Assembly (NCBI GenBank): GCA_024138015.1
Contig: JAMXBB010000009.1
Coordinates: forward strand, 8,675,661-8,739,660
DNA length: 64,000 nucleotides
Direction: 5' to 3'
Source: Lumnitzera littorea
Taxonomy: Eukaryota; Streptophyta; Magnoliopsida; Myrtales; Combretaceae
Below, piece after piece: positions 62,997-64,000 of the stretch (position 1 is its first letter; every line of letters starts with the position of its first letter). The notes beneath the pieces are model-generated. The model was given only the letters and a program-made list of their open reading frames with translations. It had not been told where the DNA came from and made no database searches. A program made the position numbers and the translations under genes.

Positions 62997-63693
62997 TAGG
63001 GGGTAAGCATGATTTTGAATGGTTCGCTTTTCCTTTGAAACCAATCCAAATCATAAAAATATAGTCAATTTTCCTATAACTTTATACCAAGTCGTATGGA
63101 TTGAATTAGAAACATTTTCAAACCGTAAAATTTAGGTATGGTTTGATTTGACTTACAAATTGAAATATATTTTCTAATATAAGAAAGTATATTTGCATGA
63201 TATGTAATCTCATAAAAAAATATTGAATTTATTTAACAATAATAAGTACTTTTATCATCTTTAAGGTCAATGAAATCAATATTCATGTAATTAAGAAATT
63301 TCAAATGTCTATTAGTAGCTAATTTTATTTTTAAAAAAAATAGCATATATATAAACTTTGAGTCAAATTATATATATTATTTATAAATTAAGTTAATAAA
63401 AATTCAATATAGATACATTTCAATAAATGTAACTAAAAGTTCTTTCAAGTACTATATCCCATAAAAGAAATTACTCGGTTGCAAAGTAAAGTATCATTGT
63501 ATTTTTTATAAACAATTTTGTTTAGTTTTATGGATTGGTTCAATTTAGCCTTCCAAATCAATAATAAATTACGATTTGGTTTGATTTAGAAATTTTCTTA
63601 ACCAACTTGTTAAAAATACATATATATATACTCTTGGTTTGGTTTGGTTTGGTTTGGTTTGGTTCTATTTGATCAGTCTCTTGCCTACCCCTA
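62997..63693. mobile_element. hAT-type MITE, 697 bp, nested in the TRIM
   Basis: The left end taggggggtaagca-like and the right end tgcctacccccta-like are inverted repeats (tagggg.gta.gca). An 8-bp target duplication flanks them: attgcacc at 62,989-62,996 and attgtacc at 63,694-63,701, one mismatch. This is the hAT signature. The interior is rich in ggtttgatt/ttggttt wording and contains no ORF. Confidence 0.8.
63634..63664 (+). repeat. (GGTTT)n microsatellite
   Basis: Six units of ggttt close to the right end of the nested MITE, an expansion of the element's own ggtttgg wording. Confidence 0.9.
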
Positions 63694-64000
63694 ATTGTAC
63701 CCAAACCGTCCAACTACTATAGAGTTTTGGCTTTAATACTATTTGTAACATCCACCACCAAAATTAGCTAATAATCAAAATAACAAATACCAATGGATCT
63801 TTTCAAATCACTTAGTCTAAAAATTTCCAATTATTATTAACAAAATATTCATCACTATATCCTTATAAATTAATATCAATTCTTTCTAGCAATCCATATG
63901 GATATCACTTAACATGGAGTATCACATATTCACATTCTAAATATCAAGATTGTGTATATTAGTGGCTTTTAGACGGCAGATAGTTGTGGAAACAAATTTA

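Larger units (their letters stand above)
62519..63926 (-). mobile_element. Second TRIM of the same family, minus strand, with a nested MITE
   Basis: In minus orientation the 5' LTR is 63,926-63,744 (183 bp, TGTGATACTCC...GTTACA) and the 3' LTR is 62,700-62,519 (182 bp, TGCAATACCTT...GTTGCA). They share aagtgatttgaaaagatccat/aagtggttgaaaaagctcta and similar blocks with the LTRs of the TRIM at 36.5 kb. The primer site is tagtattaaagcc (63,741-63,729) and a purine tract (aaaggaggaaagat) precedes the 3' LTR. Flanks tatta and tattc are a 4-of-5 target duplication. The interior contains a 93-bp imperfect doublet (about 62,842-62,996) and the MITE at 62,997-63,693. Confidence 0.82.

Overview
The window is 64 kb of AT-rich plant nuclear DNA, most likely from a eudicot. 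Long introns, canonical GT/AG splice sites, an ELF3-family gene, a neprosin-domain gene and plant-type LTR retrotransposons, TRIMs, MITEs and hAT transposases all point that way. Nothing looks prokaryotic: there are no operons, CRISPR arrays or long intact ORFs. I could not assign a species.

Layout. 1-1.3 kb: the edge of a decayed hAT transposase on the minus strand. 1.8-3.1 kb: a decayed plant transposon protein ORF. 4.85-15.01 kb: a nearly complete but dead Ty3/gypsy Tat-lineage retrotransposon (LTR, gag, protease, RT, RNase H, integrase, 33-bp tandem array, a long antisense ORF, LTR). 15.9-17.1 kb: a second decayed hAT transposase, plus strand. 20.65-22.2 kb: the 3' end of another gypsy element. 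23.5-32.3 kb: a large eroded chromovirus with LTRs of 2.4 and 3.1 kb. 34.4 kb: a MITE. 36.5-37.1 kb: a complete TRIM. 39.55-45.79 kb: an ELF3-like gene of four exons, with the exon-intron structure kept but the reading frame broken. 47 kb: another relic of the chromovirus LTR. 50-51.2 kb: a possible copia-type LTR. 54.35-54.94 kb: a MITE. 56.19-60.86 kb (minus): an apparently intact seven-exon neprosin-domain gene of 397 codons. 62.5-63.9 kb: a second TRIM of the same family, minus strand, carrying a nested hAT-type MITE with an 8-bp target duplication.

The two host genes are not obviously connected. The ELF3 family acts in the circadian evening complex; neprosin-domain proteins are secreted glutamic-type peptidases or relatives. 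Most of the remaining sequence is layered, mutated transposon debris. The best candidates for follow-up are the antisense ORF of the Tat element, the decayed or mis-assembled ELF3-like gene, the paired TRIMs and the unequal LTRs of the chromovirus.
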